NCBI RefSeq assembly: GCF_002993975.1
Contig: NZ_POSO01000001.1
Span: forward strand, 186,001-250,000
Source: Apilactobacillus micheneri
Lineage (GTDB): Bacteria > Bacillota > Bacilli > Lactobacillales > Lactobacillaceae
Length of the DNA stretch: 64,000 bases
Direction: 5' to 3'
Made by a program: the position numbers and the translations under genes. Shown piece after piece: positions 8,659 to 16,291 of this stretch; the stretch's first letter is position 1; each line of letters starts with the position of its first letter. A model generated the notes under the pieces. The model had not been told where the DNA came from and searched no databases. It saw nothing but the letters and a program-made list of their open reading frames with translations.

Positions 8659-8781
8659 TTATTTAGCAGGTGATGACTTCAAGAATTTTCTTAAGTCAGC
8701 TACTTCTTTTTGTTTTTTATTACGTTTGTTGGTGTTAATTGGACGACGTCCTTGTACACCATTTGGATGACAAGCTCTCAT
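8659..8781 (-). CDS. Small basic protein, 40 aa, function unknown
   Basis: A short gene with convincing signals: AAAGGAGT ribosome site at 8789-8796, seven bases before ATG 8781; a TATAAT -10 at 8819-8824; and a terminator right after the stop. The product begins MRACHPNGVQGRRPINTN, then a run of Lys/Arg/Gln (KRNKKQK) and a hydrophilic helix ending KSSPAK. It has a high positive charge (about pI 11 by composition) and a single Cys, suggesting RNA, ribosome or nucleoid association; that is inference. I do not recognise the family. It is divergent from the kinase gene at 8946. Confidence 0.75.
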   Translation of the reverse strand: MRACHPNGVQGRRPINTNKRNKKQKEVADLRKFLKSSPAK

Positions 8782-8945
8782 TTCAATTACTCCTTTATCT
8801 AAAAACTTAACTCATGTCATTATAATACAATAACGACATTTAACGCAAATTAGTCTTAATCAAATATTATTATATATATAATGATTGAATTTATCAAGTT
8901 TATGTTAGAATGTTATTAATTTAAATATCAGGGGTGTGTTTATTT

Positions 8946-9743
8946 ATGGTAAATGAATTTCCGCAAGCTTTAACAATTGCAGGTTCAGACAGTGATGGTA
9001 GCGCTGGAATGCAGGCTGATTTACATACTTTCTTCGTAAGAAAAACTTATGGGACATCGGTAATCACTGCCTGTGTTGCTGGTAACTCTTATGGAATTCA
9101 TGACAGCGTGACAATGCCTGAACATTTTATTAACCAAGAATTTAAAGATTTAGCTGATGACTTTAAAATTAGAGCCGCTAAAACTGGCATGTTAGATGAT
9201 ACTAATATGATTAATATTGTTGTTAATAATTATAAAAAATACGATTTTGGCCCATTAATTGTCGACCCCGTAATCGTTACAAAACATGGTAACATGTTGT
9301 TAAAACAAGATGCTTTGAAAACATTAAAGGACAAATTACTGCCATTAGCCACTGTGATTACACCTAACTTCTATGAAGCCGAAAAATTAACTGATAAAGA
9401 AATTAAATCCGATAATGATATCGAAGAAGCAGCCATTAAATTAATAAAAATGGGTGCCAAAAATGTCATTATTAAAGGCAAACACATTGCTGGAGAAACC
9501 GATAAAGTGAGAGACTATGTATTATTAGAATCTGGAAAAAATTTTTGGATTGATGGTCCTTATTATAATACTACTCATAAAAACGGTACTGGTGATTCAT
9601 TATCAGCGGCAATTACCGCTGAAATTGCTAAAGATAATGATATTGAACAAGCCATTCGTATTGCTGATGAATATGTAGATAAGGCTATTAAAAATGGGAT
9701 TGAAGTCGGTCATAAATTTGGTCCAATTAACCATTGGTCTTAA
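8946..9743 (+). CDS. ThiD/PdxK-family kinase (hydroxymethylpyrimidine or pyridoxal kinase)
   Basis: A PfkB/ribokinase-superfamily kinase of 265 aa. The N-terminal LTIAGSDSDGSAGMQADL is the ThiD/PdxK signature, and the anion-hole motif NGTGDSLSAAI near residue 218 contains the catalytic Asp. Many ThiD and Firmicute PdxK proteins have GxGC at this place; here it is GTGD, the general ribokinase-like form. No thiamine synthesis genes are nearby and lactobacilli usually lack de novo synthesis, so vitamin B6 or HMP salvage is the likely role. Start is ATG 8946, seven bases after GGGGTG; an in-frame GTG at 8934 overlaps that ribosome site. Confidence 0.85.
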   Translation: MVNEFPQALTIAGSDSDGSAGMQADLHTFFVRKTYGTSVITACVAGNSYGIHDSVTMPEHFINQEFKDLADDFKIRAAKTGMLDDTNMINIVVNNYKKYDFGPLIVDPVIVTKHGNMLLKQDALKTLKDKLLPLATVITPNFYEAEKLTDKEIKSDNDIEEAAIKLIKMGAKNVIIKGKHIAGETDKVRDYVLLESGKNFWIDGPYYNTTHKNGTGDSLSAAITAEIAKDNDIEQAIRIADEYVDKAIKNGIEVGHKFGPINHWS

Positions 9744-9756
9744 TAAAATTGTATAT

Positions 9757-9786
9757 AAAAAGCCAATCATAATGATTGGCTTTTTT
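9757..9786. terminator. Bidirectional terminator
   Basis: Stem GCCAATC/GATTGGC (9762-9768 with 9774-9780) has a five-base loop and A/T flanks on both sides. It lies between the kinase gene and the convergent 58-aa gene. Confidence 0.85.
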
Positions 9787-9788
9787 GT

Positions 9789-9965
9789 TTACCATTTATC
9801 TGGGCTCCAAGTTCTTCCATCTAGTTCATCTTGTGCTTGCTGTAATCTTTTAGCCTGTTCAGCAGCCAATGATTTGGTCCCCTCTAAAATGGAAATCAAT
9901 TTAAAACTAGTCTCATCTTTTTTTAAGTCGTTAATTTCTTGATCTAACCATTTATTAGTTTCCAT
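9789..9965 (-). CDS. Small hydrophilic protein, 58 aa, coupled to the reductase gene
   Basis: The frame reads METNKWLDQEINDLKK and ends in DELDGRTWSPDKW with stop at 9789-9791. It is highly charged, mostly helical by composition, with Trp near both ends and no membrane segment. The start ATG (9963-9965) is two bases after the stop of the flavodoxin-fold reductase, with only a purine-rich stretch (AAAGAAGAAG) as ribosome site, so translational coupling is likely. It ends at a strong terminator. Family not recognised; probably an accessory or unrelated small cytosolic protein of the same operon. Confidence 0.65.
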   Translation of the reverse strand: METNKWLDQEINDLKKDETSFKLISILEGTKSLAAEQAKRLQQAQDELDGRTWSPDKW

Positions 9966-9967
9966 TA

Positions 9968-10669
9968 TTAATCTTCTTCTTTCTTAATCATATCTAGTTC
10001 CCATTTTATTTCATCAAGTCGATCATAATTATCTTGCAAATAATCAATAATAATGTCTAGCTTAGCTTGTTTTGTTGAGCTTAAATTGCTTCTTAATTGT
10101 TTTAACTGTGATAAATACCAAAGTTGTTTACTACCGAAACCATTAATATCTTTATTAGTTAAATAATTACGATAGTCTACTAATAATTTGCCCTTTTCAT
10201 CATCAGTCATATATGCAAATTGGTCCACCATAAATGGTTTTATAAATTTCATACCTGATTTAAAAGCTAACGCTTGATATGGTTTTAATATTTCATTAAT
10301 ACTGAATCCTTCACTACCACCAACGGTATAATTTTTTAAAGGTTCACCTAAAGTAGTAATGATACCTAATTCTTTGCCCTTTAATTTTCCATCTTCGTTC
10401 GCATAAGTAAAACTTCTGGTGAAAATATCATCCTCATATTTCTTTAAAAGCGCTGGTGAACTATACCAATACATTGGAAATTGAAAGAGAATTCGATCAT
10501 ATTTAATTAAACGTTTTTTCTCTTTATCTACATCAAATTCATAATTATTAGTTAAATGATCCAGGACTAACCAATCTACTTCATCGATATCATTTTGACA
10601 TTGTTGCAAAAATGATTCGGTCATTGAGTTGTCATATTCGGGATGTGAAACAATTACTAATGTTTTCAT
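9968..10669 (-). CDS. NAD(P)H-dependent oxidoreductase, flavodoxin-fold (NQO1/KefF-like)
   Basis: A 233-aa FMN-dependent quinone or azo-type reductase. The N-terminal TLVIVSHPEYDNS phosphate-binding segment, the FQFPMYWYSSPALLKK flavin-contact motif near residue 85 and the GGSEGFS loop are typical of the Flavodoxin_2 family. A C-terminal helical extension of about 60 residues (KQLWYLSQLKQLRS onward) is longer than the minimal family. A good AAGGAGATAT ribosome site precedes ATG 10669. The short downstream gene is in the same transcript. Likely role: two-electron reduction of quinones or electrophiles under stress; substrate unknown. Confidence 0.85.
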   Translation of the reverse strand: MKTLVIVSHPEYDNSMTESFLQQCQNDIDEVDWLVLDHLTNNYEFDVDKEKKRLIKYDRILFQFPMYWYSSPALLKKYEDDIFTRSFTYANEDGKLKGKELGIITTLGEPLKNYTVGGSEGFSINEILKPYQALAFKSGMKFIKPFMVDQFAYMTDDEKGKLLVDYRNYLTNKDINGFGSKQLWYLSQLKQLRSNLSSTKQAKLDIIIDYLQDNYDRLDEIKWELDMIKKEED

Positions 10670-10798
10670 TTATATATCTCCTTAGTTTACTTGTGTTGAT
10701 AATTTTAAATGATTTAGTTTAAATAATAAATAATTTGTGCCTTTAAAATATATCAAATACTGTTTATTATAATATATTAAATTTATTTCAAAATTTGT

Positions 10799-10827
10799 TT
10801 GACAATAAATGTTCTATAGGGTATATT
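10799..10827 (+). promoter_or_regulatory. Promoter of the cold-shock gene
   Basis: TTGACA (10799-10804), a 17-base spacer and TATATT (10822-10827). The start point near 10834 yields an unusually long untranslated leader of about 130 bases. Confidence 0.8.
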
Positions 10828-10833
10828 ATTAAC

Positions 10834-10965
10834 TAATGTGTTACAGAGGTTCGAGTTTCTAAGGTTACTTGTTTTATAGTTTTATGAAATAACTTCCTTG
10901 ATTCAGGCTTTATGATACATTAGAATTTAAGCACATCTAGTGCGATTTTATGGAGGTTTCATATT
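10834..10965 (+). promoter_or_regulatory. Long 5' leader of the cold-shock gene (possible RNA thermoswitch)
   Basis: CTAATGT (10833-10839) can pair with ACATTAG (10917-10923), and a small GCAC/GTGC hairpin (10931-10943) sits just before the GGAGG ribosome site (10952-10956). Long structured leaders of csp mRNAs are known to refold with temperature; that this one does so is inference. Confidence 0.45.
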
Positions 10966-11169
10966 ATGAAACAAGGTACAGTTAAATGGTTCAACGCTGA
11001 TAAGGGTTACGGTTTCATCACTACTGATGATGGTGACGTATTCGTTCACTTCTCAGCTATCAACAAAGAAGGTTTCAAGACTTTAGACGAAGGCGAAAAG
11101 GTTACATTGGACGTTGAAGAAGGCGACCGTGGCCCACAAGCTGCTAACGTTACTCCTGTTGAAGGTTAA
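10966..11169 (+). CDS. csp: Cold-shock protein, CspA family
   Basis: A single cold-shock domain of 67 aa that binds single-stranded RNA/DNA and acts as RNA chaperone. Both nucleic-acid motifs are intact: RNP1 in [10 protein letters not shown] and RNP2 VFVHFSAI. It begins [14 protein letters not shown], the standard form. Codon choice looks tuned for high expression (GGT, GAA, AAC) compared with neighbours. It is monocistronic with a strong promoter, a long leader and a terminator. Confidence 0.97.
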   Translation: MKQGTVKWFNADKGYGFITTDDGDVFVHFSAINKEGFKTLDEGEKVTLDVEEGDRGPQAANVTPVEG

Positions 11170-11190
11170 TGTTTAGATAAAAAGTTTTTT

Positions 11191-11229
11191 AAAAAAGAGT
11201 TCTTAGATTAAATCTAAGAACTCTTTTTT
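11191..11229. terminator. Bidirectional terminator between csp and the TetR gene
   Basis: A long stem (about 11192-11209 with 11212-11229) made of AAGAGTTCTTAGATT and its complement, ending in a T run on the plus strand and an A run at the other side. Confidence 0.85.
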
Positions 11230-11234
11230 ATTGC

Positions 11235-11762
11235 TTAATTAATTTTAAAGTGCATATACTTAGAAACAAAAATAACTAGTGATTGAACTGGTTCAGACAT
11301 CCCATCTTCAGTCCATGTAATTATAATTTCAGTTAATCCCCCTGCTATTAAGGAAACCAACATTTTAGATGATTCTTCCCTAGTTTCTAAAACATCTTCA
11401 TCAATTAAATCAGATATATAATATTTTAATCTTTCAAGTAAAATCATTGAAAGGTTATTGTTAATGATCATTTCCATCATATCTTGATCTTCTTTTACAA
11501 TTTCAAAGAAAATGGTAGCAATGTCTGATAAATTATGCGAATGACTAGATGCCAGTCTTTGCACGAAAGTTGTAAATGAACTATCAAAACGATAGATAAT
11601 AATATCTTTTTTGTTATGAAAATTACGATAATAAGTCATTCGTGAAACATCAGCTTGAGAACATATATCTTTCACATTAATCTCATCGAATGGCGTCGTC
11701 TTAAGTAATTCAAACATTCCATTAACAATTTTATTTTTTGTTGCAAACTTATCTCTCATCAC
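11235..11762 (-). CDS. TetR/AcrR family transcriptional regulator
   Basis: A 175-aa repressor-type protein with an N-terminal helix-turn-helix (INVKDICSQADVSRMTYYRNFHNKKDII) of TetR type and a C-terminal ligand/dimer domain carrying the GGLTEIIITW segment typical of the TetR_C_7/DhaS-like group. Ligand unknown. It is divergent from a gene for an acidic 79-aa protein whose promoter carries an inverted repeat, so autoregulation plus control of that gene is plausible but unproven. Confidence 0.87.
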   Translation of the reverse strand: MMRDKFATKNKIVNGMFELLKTTPFDEINVKDICSQADVSRMTYYRNFHNKKDIIIYRFDSSFTTFVQRLASSHSHNLSDIATIFFEIVKEDQDMMEMIINNNLSMILLERLKYYISDLIDEDVLETREESSKMLVSLIAGGLTEIIITWTEDGMSEPVQSLVIFVSKYMHFKIN

Positions 11763-11875
11763 TTTTGCCTCGCTTTATTATAGTTAAAAATATATACGAA
11801 ATTATTCATAAATGCAAGTCATCATCAATGAATTATCAATCCATATATTTTTTATAATAATTTTGAGTATATATA

Positions 11876-11904
11876 TTAACATAATAGCTCAATAGAACTA
11901 TAAT
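11876..11904 (+). promoter_or_regulatory. Promoter of the 79-aa acidic protein gene
   Basis: TTAACA (11876-11881), 17-base spacer, TATAAT (11899-11904), followed by AAGGAGG before the ATG. Confidence 0.75.
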
Positions 11905-11916
11905 AGAAATTGAGCT
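11886..11916 (+). promoter_or_regulatory. Inverted repeat flanking the -10 box (candidate operator)
   Basis: AGCTCAAT (11886-11893) and ATTGAGCT (11909-11916) are exact inverted copies 15 bases apart, centred on the TATAAT. The placement suits a repressor; the divergent TetR protein is the obvious candidate. Confidence 0.5.
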
Positions 11917-11938
11917 AAATTTTAAGGAGGAATTAATT

Positions 11939-12178
11939 ATGGCAGAAACTGCAGAAGAAAAAGTAGAAGAAAGAGAACGTGTATTAGATACACCTATGGA
12001 TAAAGAATTTGACTGGGCTAAGAAAGACGATACAACCCCAGTTAGAGATGCTCTTTGGGATCACTACATGGAAGCTGATGGCAGAGATACAATGAAGACA
12101 GAAGCTAAAATGCACCCATACTTAGACATGTCAAACGACGAAGTCGCTGCAAATGCCGAAAAGTTACTAAAGAACTAG
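11939..12178 (+). CDS. Small acidic hydrophilic protein, 79 aa, function unknown
   Basis: Begins MAETAEEKVEERERVLD and is rich in Asp/Glu, with no membrane segment and no Cys. It contains a Trp-bearing central part (FDWAKKDDTTP, ALWDHYMEADG) and ends in an amphipathic helix (NDEVAANAEKLLKN). A clear promoter and AAGGAGGA ribosome site show it is expressed. The composition resembles small stress-induced hydrophilic proteins, but I do not recognise a family. It is divergent from the TetR regulator and convergent with the 104-aa unknown protein. Confidence 0.75.
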   Translation: MAETAEEKVEERERVLDTPMDKEFDWAKKDDTTPVRDALWDHYMEADGRDTMKTEAKMHPYLDMSNDEVAANAEKLLKN

Positions 12179-12264
12179 TTTCTTTATCTAATTAATTTTT
12201 TCGACGCTTTAACTACAAAGCTCAACTTATTTTTTAAGCTCAACTTGGCAATAAAACGCCAATG

Positions 12265-12300
12265 AAAAAGACTTGATGATTATTCATCAAGTCTTTTTTT
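12265..12300. terminator. Bidirectional terminator overlapping the end of a coding region
   Basis: A 15-bp stem (12265-12279 with 12284-12298). The stop codon of the minus-strand gene (12280-12282) lies in its loop, so the last codons of that gene form one arm. Confidence 0.8.
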
Positions 12301-12594
12301 AGCTTCATCTAAAACATCATTAGAAATATATTCACTAGTAAACCTTTGTAAAGGTGTAAAATTATGACGATTATTGAACTTCACTGGATAAGTAGCAATC
12401 ACTGCTACCATCATATTATTCTCAGTTAAAAAGATTTGTCCTAATGATTTGTAATTTCCCTTGGTATGTTTACCAGTTCGCCAATCATGTAATTTAAAAT
12501 CATTATGATCATCTTTTTTTATTATATAATTACCGGAAGCATCACTTTCGATAGGTATTCCTTTGTACCTTGTTACTTTGTATTTACCTTTCAT
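12280..12594 (-). CDS. Hypothetical protein, about 104 aa
   Basis: A soluble, basic protein without recognised motif. It starts MKGKYKVTRYKGIPI, has mainly beta-type segments (IFLTENNMMVAVIATYPV) and an acidic helical end (VLDEAKKRLDE). Start 12594 is chosen because GAAGG lies nine bases before it; the ATG three codons upstream directly abuts that site. The terminator stem is built from its last codons. Function unknown; possibly a small single-domain cytosolic protein. Confidence 0.6.
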   Translation of the reverse strand: MKGKYKVTRYKGIPIESDASGNYIIKKDDHNDFKLHDWRTGKHTKGNYKSLGQIFLTENNMMVAVIATYPVKFNNRHNFTPLQRFTSEYISNDVLDEAKKRLDE

Positions 12595-12674
12595 TTTAAT
12601 CATCCTTCATGAATTTTTATAAAAACTATCTTTTTATTGTGATAGTATAGAATTTAGTTAAATAATATTGGGAG

Positions 12675-13373
12675 ATGTTAATTATTAGTTCTGTTAATAC
12701 ATTAAAAACAAGAATTTTTGCTTTAATTTTTGGATTAATTTTAAATGCATTCGGAAACTCACTAACCATTATATCAGCCAGCGGTTCAGGTATTTGGACT
12801 GCTGCAGCCGTTAATATGAATGAAATTTTTGGAATTGAAGTTGGAACTTTAATCTTTATTCTAGGAGTTATTAATGCTATTACTAATCAAATATTAATTG
12901 GCAGAATTGATGTTTTTCGATTTATTGAAGAAATCATATTTATTACCTGTTTTAGTTATTTTATCAATATTTTTACTAGTATTTTTAGAGCTTGGGGTTG
13001 GGCCGATACGTCTATCTGGATCAGAATTCCAATGGCATTACTAGGAGTTATGTGTTTTTGTACTGCTATTTCATTATATCAAAGAGCAAATATATTCATG
13101 CATCCAAATGATGATACTTCTAACATTCTACGTTTTAAATTTTTAAAAGGTAGTGCAATTAAATCACAGTTATTAGATATGACCCCACCAATCATCATCA
13201 TTATACTCTGTGCTATCAAATTAGGTCATGTCGATTCAATTGGTATTGGAACCATCTTTTCTGTAGCCTGCAATGGCATTTTAATTGAGGCTGCTGATAA
13301 ATGGGTATTTCCAAAACTTAAGCATAATAAAAATATTAATCAAGAACTTGCTGAACATAACAGTAAAAAATAG
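12675..13373 (+). CDS. YitT/YczE-type integral membrane protein
   Basis: A protein of about 230 aa with five or six membrane segments. The N-terminal GLILNAFGNSLTIISASGSGIW segment has the glycine-rich turn followed by TAAAVNM, typical of the YczE/YyaS/YitT superfamily of unknown transport or stress role. A short basic tail follows the last helix. Translation start is uncertain: the ATG at 12675 directly abuts the GGGAG ribosome site (spacing zero), whereas in-frame ATT codons at 12681 and 12684 have normal spacing. A paralogue-like protein is at 18960-19889. Confidence 0.7.
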   Translation: MLIISSVNTLKTRIFALIFGLILNAFGNSLTIISASGSGIWTAAAVNMNEIFGIEVGTLIFILGVINAITNQILIGRIDVFRFIEEIIFITCFSYFINIFTSIFRAWGWADTSIWIRIPMALLGVMCFCTAISLYQRANIFMHPNDDTSNILRFKFLKGSAIKSQLLDMTPPIIIIILCAIKLGHVDSIGIGTIFSVACNGILIEAADKWVFPKLKHNKNINQELAEHNSKK

Positions 13374-13380
13374 CTTATAA

Positions 13381-13406
13381 AAAGGCGCTTTTATAGCGCC
13401 TTTTTT
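13381..13406. terminator. Bidirectional terminator
   Basis: Stem AAGGCGCT (13382-13389) with AGCGCCTT (13395-13402), five-base loop, A run before and T run after. It is shared by the convergent membrane-protein genes. Confidence 0.85.
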
Positions 13407-15112
13407 AGTTTATATAAATATCTATACATAGTATATGAAATTAGTATAATCCAACTAATAACTGTAACCCAAAGCATCATAATCAATAATTTAGATCCAT
13501 GATAATAAATTTCTAGCTGATTTTCCCCTACTTTAGAATTGACAATTACACTCCCAATATTAGTTAAGGATACATCACTAATATGTTTACCATTTAAAAT
13601 AATGTTACTATCTTTATATTTTACAATTGGTAATTGTATTTTATCGTTGTTATTACTATGCCAAGTCAAAATTAAATGTCCAGCTTTATTAACATGTTTT
13701 TTTACACTTACAGAATCATCAATAATTTGTTCAGTATAACTACCATATGGATGATAATTAAAGTAATTGAAAGGCGTTACTTTATATTGAACCGGTAAGT
13801 AATCTGGAGTACTTTTGGTTAAATATTTCAATACTTTTCCCGTATCTTTATCATATAAACTTCTTCTAATCTTGTCAGTATCATGAGTATGATAATTTAA
13901 ATTATAGTCGTTTTGTACTACCTCAGGTGAAAAATAAGCTTTAACACCATTTTGGACAGATTTTGCAGCATTCAATGCTATTAAAACAACAATTACAAAT
14001 GTTCCTAAATATTTTACATAGTTAAGCCATTTGTTTTTAAATGAATCGTTAATCATAACCCCAAAACAAATAATCAAAAGAACAAATGTAATTACTGTAA
14101 ATCGACGAGGCATCTGAATTAAATATGAAATACTTGGAAATCTATCATCCAAAAATTGCCATGGGAAAAATGTCGATGAAATCCAAAAAAACAAAATTCC
14201 AGTAACAAAAATAATACGACGATATGTAGAAATTTTCTTCCAATTATATACAAAATAAATAATAGTTAAAATCAATATTAATGAATAAATTGATGGTAGG
14301 ACAAATACGTTGTGACCAAAAAATGCAATTGAATCAGAATTCATATCTAATTGAGGTGCAACCGGTAATGCATGATTTGTGAAATCAATTTGAATCATCC
14401 CATACCACACGTTTGCAGTTAAACAGAGTGTAATTAACACTGAGTAAATTGCATTAAGTAACATTTTTCTTCGATTGTCAGTTTCTAAATAGCCAACAAT
14501 AAAGAATGGTATCAGTGCAAGTGCCCCAATTAAACTAGTCATAATGTGCGTTTGTAACATAAAAGTCATCGGTATTGCTAAACGCAAAACATTGATTTTT
14601 TTATAGTCGACCATATCAAAACCGGCATTTAATAACCAAGGTAATAAAGCAGCCGCTAACCCCGTAAACTGATTACCAACTATCCATCCCATTACAATAT
14701 AAGATAGCATATAAACAATTGCTACAACTAACGAATAAATTTTACTAATTCTTGTTCTTATTGCCAAATGGTACATTAATGATCCACCAATAATCATCAC
14801 TGCCAATGATGATAAAATTTGAAATCTTACCCAATTACCAGCAATTATTAAAAGTAAACCATTAAAGTAAGCAGCTAGTGGACCATATAGTGCATTAATG
14901 ATTCTGCCTGATTGTTGGTATCCATAAATAGATAAGAAATAACTAAAATGACCTGTTTTTATCTGCATTGCTGCTTCATAAAAACGATTCATGTGAAAAA
15001 TTGAATCCACACCTAAGATATATGAACCAGTCACAATTTGTGGAAGTAGAATTAAAATTGCAACTAGTGATATCAATAAATAAGGCCATAGTTTTTTTAT
15101 TGCTTTTTGCAT
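13391..15112 (-). CDS. Large polytopic membrane protein, PTPS-related/GT-C-like
   Basis: A 573-aa protein with about 11 membrane helices, a lumenal-type loop after the first helix (GVDSIFHMNRFYEAAMQIKTG) and a C-terminal extracellular domain of about 150 residues before a last helix. The early Asp-containing loop and overall plan resemble GT-C glycosyltransferases and the '6-pyruvoyl-tetrahydropterin synthase-related' membrane family of lactobacilli, which may add sugars to wall or lipid polymers. Start is ATG 15112, nine bases after GAGGAAG; a TTG-started longer frame (15130) would contain that site. It is monocistronic. Confidence 0.7.
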   Translation of the reverse strand: MQKAIKKLWPYLLISLVAILILLPQIVTGSYILGVDSIFHMNRFYEAAMQIKTGHFSYFLSIYGYQQSGRIINALYGPLAAYFNGLLLIIAGNWVRFQILSSLAVMIIGGSLMYHLAIRTRISKIYSLVVAIVYMLSYIVMGWIVGNQFTGLAAALLPWLLNAGFDMVDYKKINVLRLAIPMTFMLQTHIMTSLIGALALIPFFIVGYLETDNRRKMLLNAIYSVLITLCLTANVWYGMIQIDFTNHALPVAPQLDMNSDSIAFFGHNVFVLPSIYSLILILTIIYFVYNWKKISTYRRIIFVTGILFFWISSTFFPWQFLDDRFPSISYLIQMPRRFTVITFVLLIICFGVMINDSFKNKWLNYVKYLGTFVIVVLIALNAAKSVQNGVKAYFSPEVVQNDYNLNYHTHDTDKIRRSLYDKDTGKVLKYLTKSTPDYLPVQYKVTPFNYFNYHPYGSYTEQIIDDSVSVKKHVNKAGHLILTWHSNNNDKIQLPIVKYKDSNIILNGKHISDVSLTNIGSVIVNSKVGENQLEIYYHGSKLLIMMLWVTVISWIILISYTMYRYLYKLKKAL

Positions 15113-15169
15113 ACACAATAACTTCCTCAATCTTTAAAATTAAAAAACAACATATTAATAATATAACAT

Positions 15170-15206
15170 AAAAAAAGTTGTACCCGAAAAGTTTCAGATA
15201 CAACTT
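15170..15206 (-). terminator. Terminator of the first EamA transporter gene
   Basis: AAGTTGTA and TACAACTT arms with an inner GAAA/TTTC pairing, followed by seven U on the minus strand. Confidence 0.75.
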
Positions 15207-15214
15207 AAGATCAA

Positions 15215-16156
15215 TTATTCTTCGCTATGTTTATCAATCGTTAATTTACGATGTGAATTTTGTAAAACAAATATTGCCAAAATAACTAATAAAGCACCAA
15301 TAATTTTAATTAGGTTAATTCCTGTGTTAAAGAAAATAATGCTTAAAATAAATGTAACCACTGGCTGGGTAGCATCAACTAAACTAACTACTTCTGAAGG
15401 TGCAAAATTTAATGAATGCAATAAAATTATGAAAGGTAAAATTGTACCAAGTAATATTATTGCACCCACACCTAAAACAATTCCAGTAGTTAAATGAGGA
15501 GCATCAACCCATAAAGGTTGTCTAATGTTAAAAATAATTCCAGAAATTAAGGTTCCCCAACCTAAAATAACCATTGGTGAACTAGTTTTAACAATTGGAC
15601 GAGGTAAAACTACATATAAAGCAGCAGTAACTCCCGAAAGGATTCCCCAAATTAATGATTCCATTGAAATAGATAGCTTACTAAAATCACCTTGTGTTAA
15701 AGATAAAATGATTCCGGAAATCGCAATTACGAAAACTATCACATCAATGGGCAAAGGTTTTCTTTTTTGAAAAATCATGGATCCTAATAAAATAAACAGT
15801 GGCGATAAGTATTGTAAAATAGTTGAAGCATCTGCATTACCAGTTTGAACACTCATAAAGAATGTATATAAATTAGCCCCAATTCCAAAAACTCCATAAG
15901 CCACAATACATAAAAATGACTTCCAAGAACCAAATACATTAAATATATGTCCCTTGTAGACAATTGCAGAAATGACTAACAATATTATTCCAGCAATCAT
16001 AGTCCTAGTAGATAAAAACCAATTTGCTTCTAATTTTTCTTGTTGCGAAACAAATTGAAGTACAGTTCCGGAAACTCCCCAAAGGGCAGAAGCAATAAAT
16101 GCCCAAAAGATTCCCTTTAAAACGTTAGTTTCCAAAACACCTTTTTCATTATTCAT
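15215..16156 (-). CDS. EamA/DMT-superfamily transporter (copy 1)
   Basis: A 313-aa protein with ten membrane helices in two EamA repeats. The first repeat starts at GIFWAFIASALWGVSG and the second at LIWGILSGVTAALYVVLPRP; the family end motif FAPSEVVSLVDATQPV is clear. EamA carriers export or import metabolites such as amino acids; substrate unknown. Ribosome site GAGGTG precedes ATG 16156. The next gene upstream encodes a close paralogue (same order of motifs, LGWGTLI, GEN/GIVLG), so this is a tandem duplication. Confidence 0.88.
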   Translation of the reverse strand: MNNEKGVLETNVLKGIFWAFIASALWGVSGTVLQFVSQQEKLEANWFLSTRTMIAGIILLVISAIVYKGHIFNVFGSWKSFLCIVAYGVFGIGANLYTFFMSVQTGNADASTILQYLSPLFILLGSMIFQKRKPLPIDVIVFVIAISGIILSLTQGDFSKLSISMESLIWGILSGVTAALYVVLPRPIVKTSSPMVILGWGTLISGIIFNIRQPLWVDAPHLTTGIVLGVGAIILLGTILPFIILLHSLNFAPSEVVSLVDATQPVVTFILSIIFFNTGINLIKIIGALLVILAIFVLQNSHRKLTIDKHSEE

Positions 16157-16260
16157 AATTACACCTCAATAAATATATGTATAAAACGTGTTATTTACTA
16201 TTTTTATAAAATAAATCGTACATTAAATACATTATCATATTTATATTAAATAAACCATTA

Positions 16261-16290
16261 AAAAAAGCCATTATTTAAATGGCTTTTTAA
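16261..16290 (-). terminator. Terminator of the second EamA transporter gene
   Basis: A 10-bp stem (16262-16271 with 16279-16288) followed by U residues on the minus strand. Confidence 0.8.
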
Positions 16291-16291
16291 T

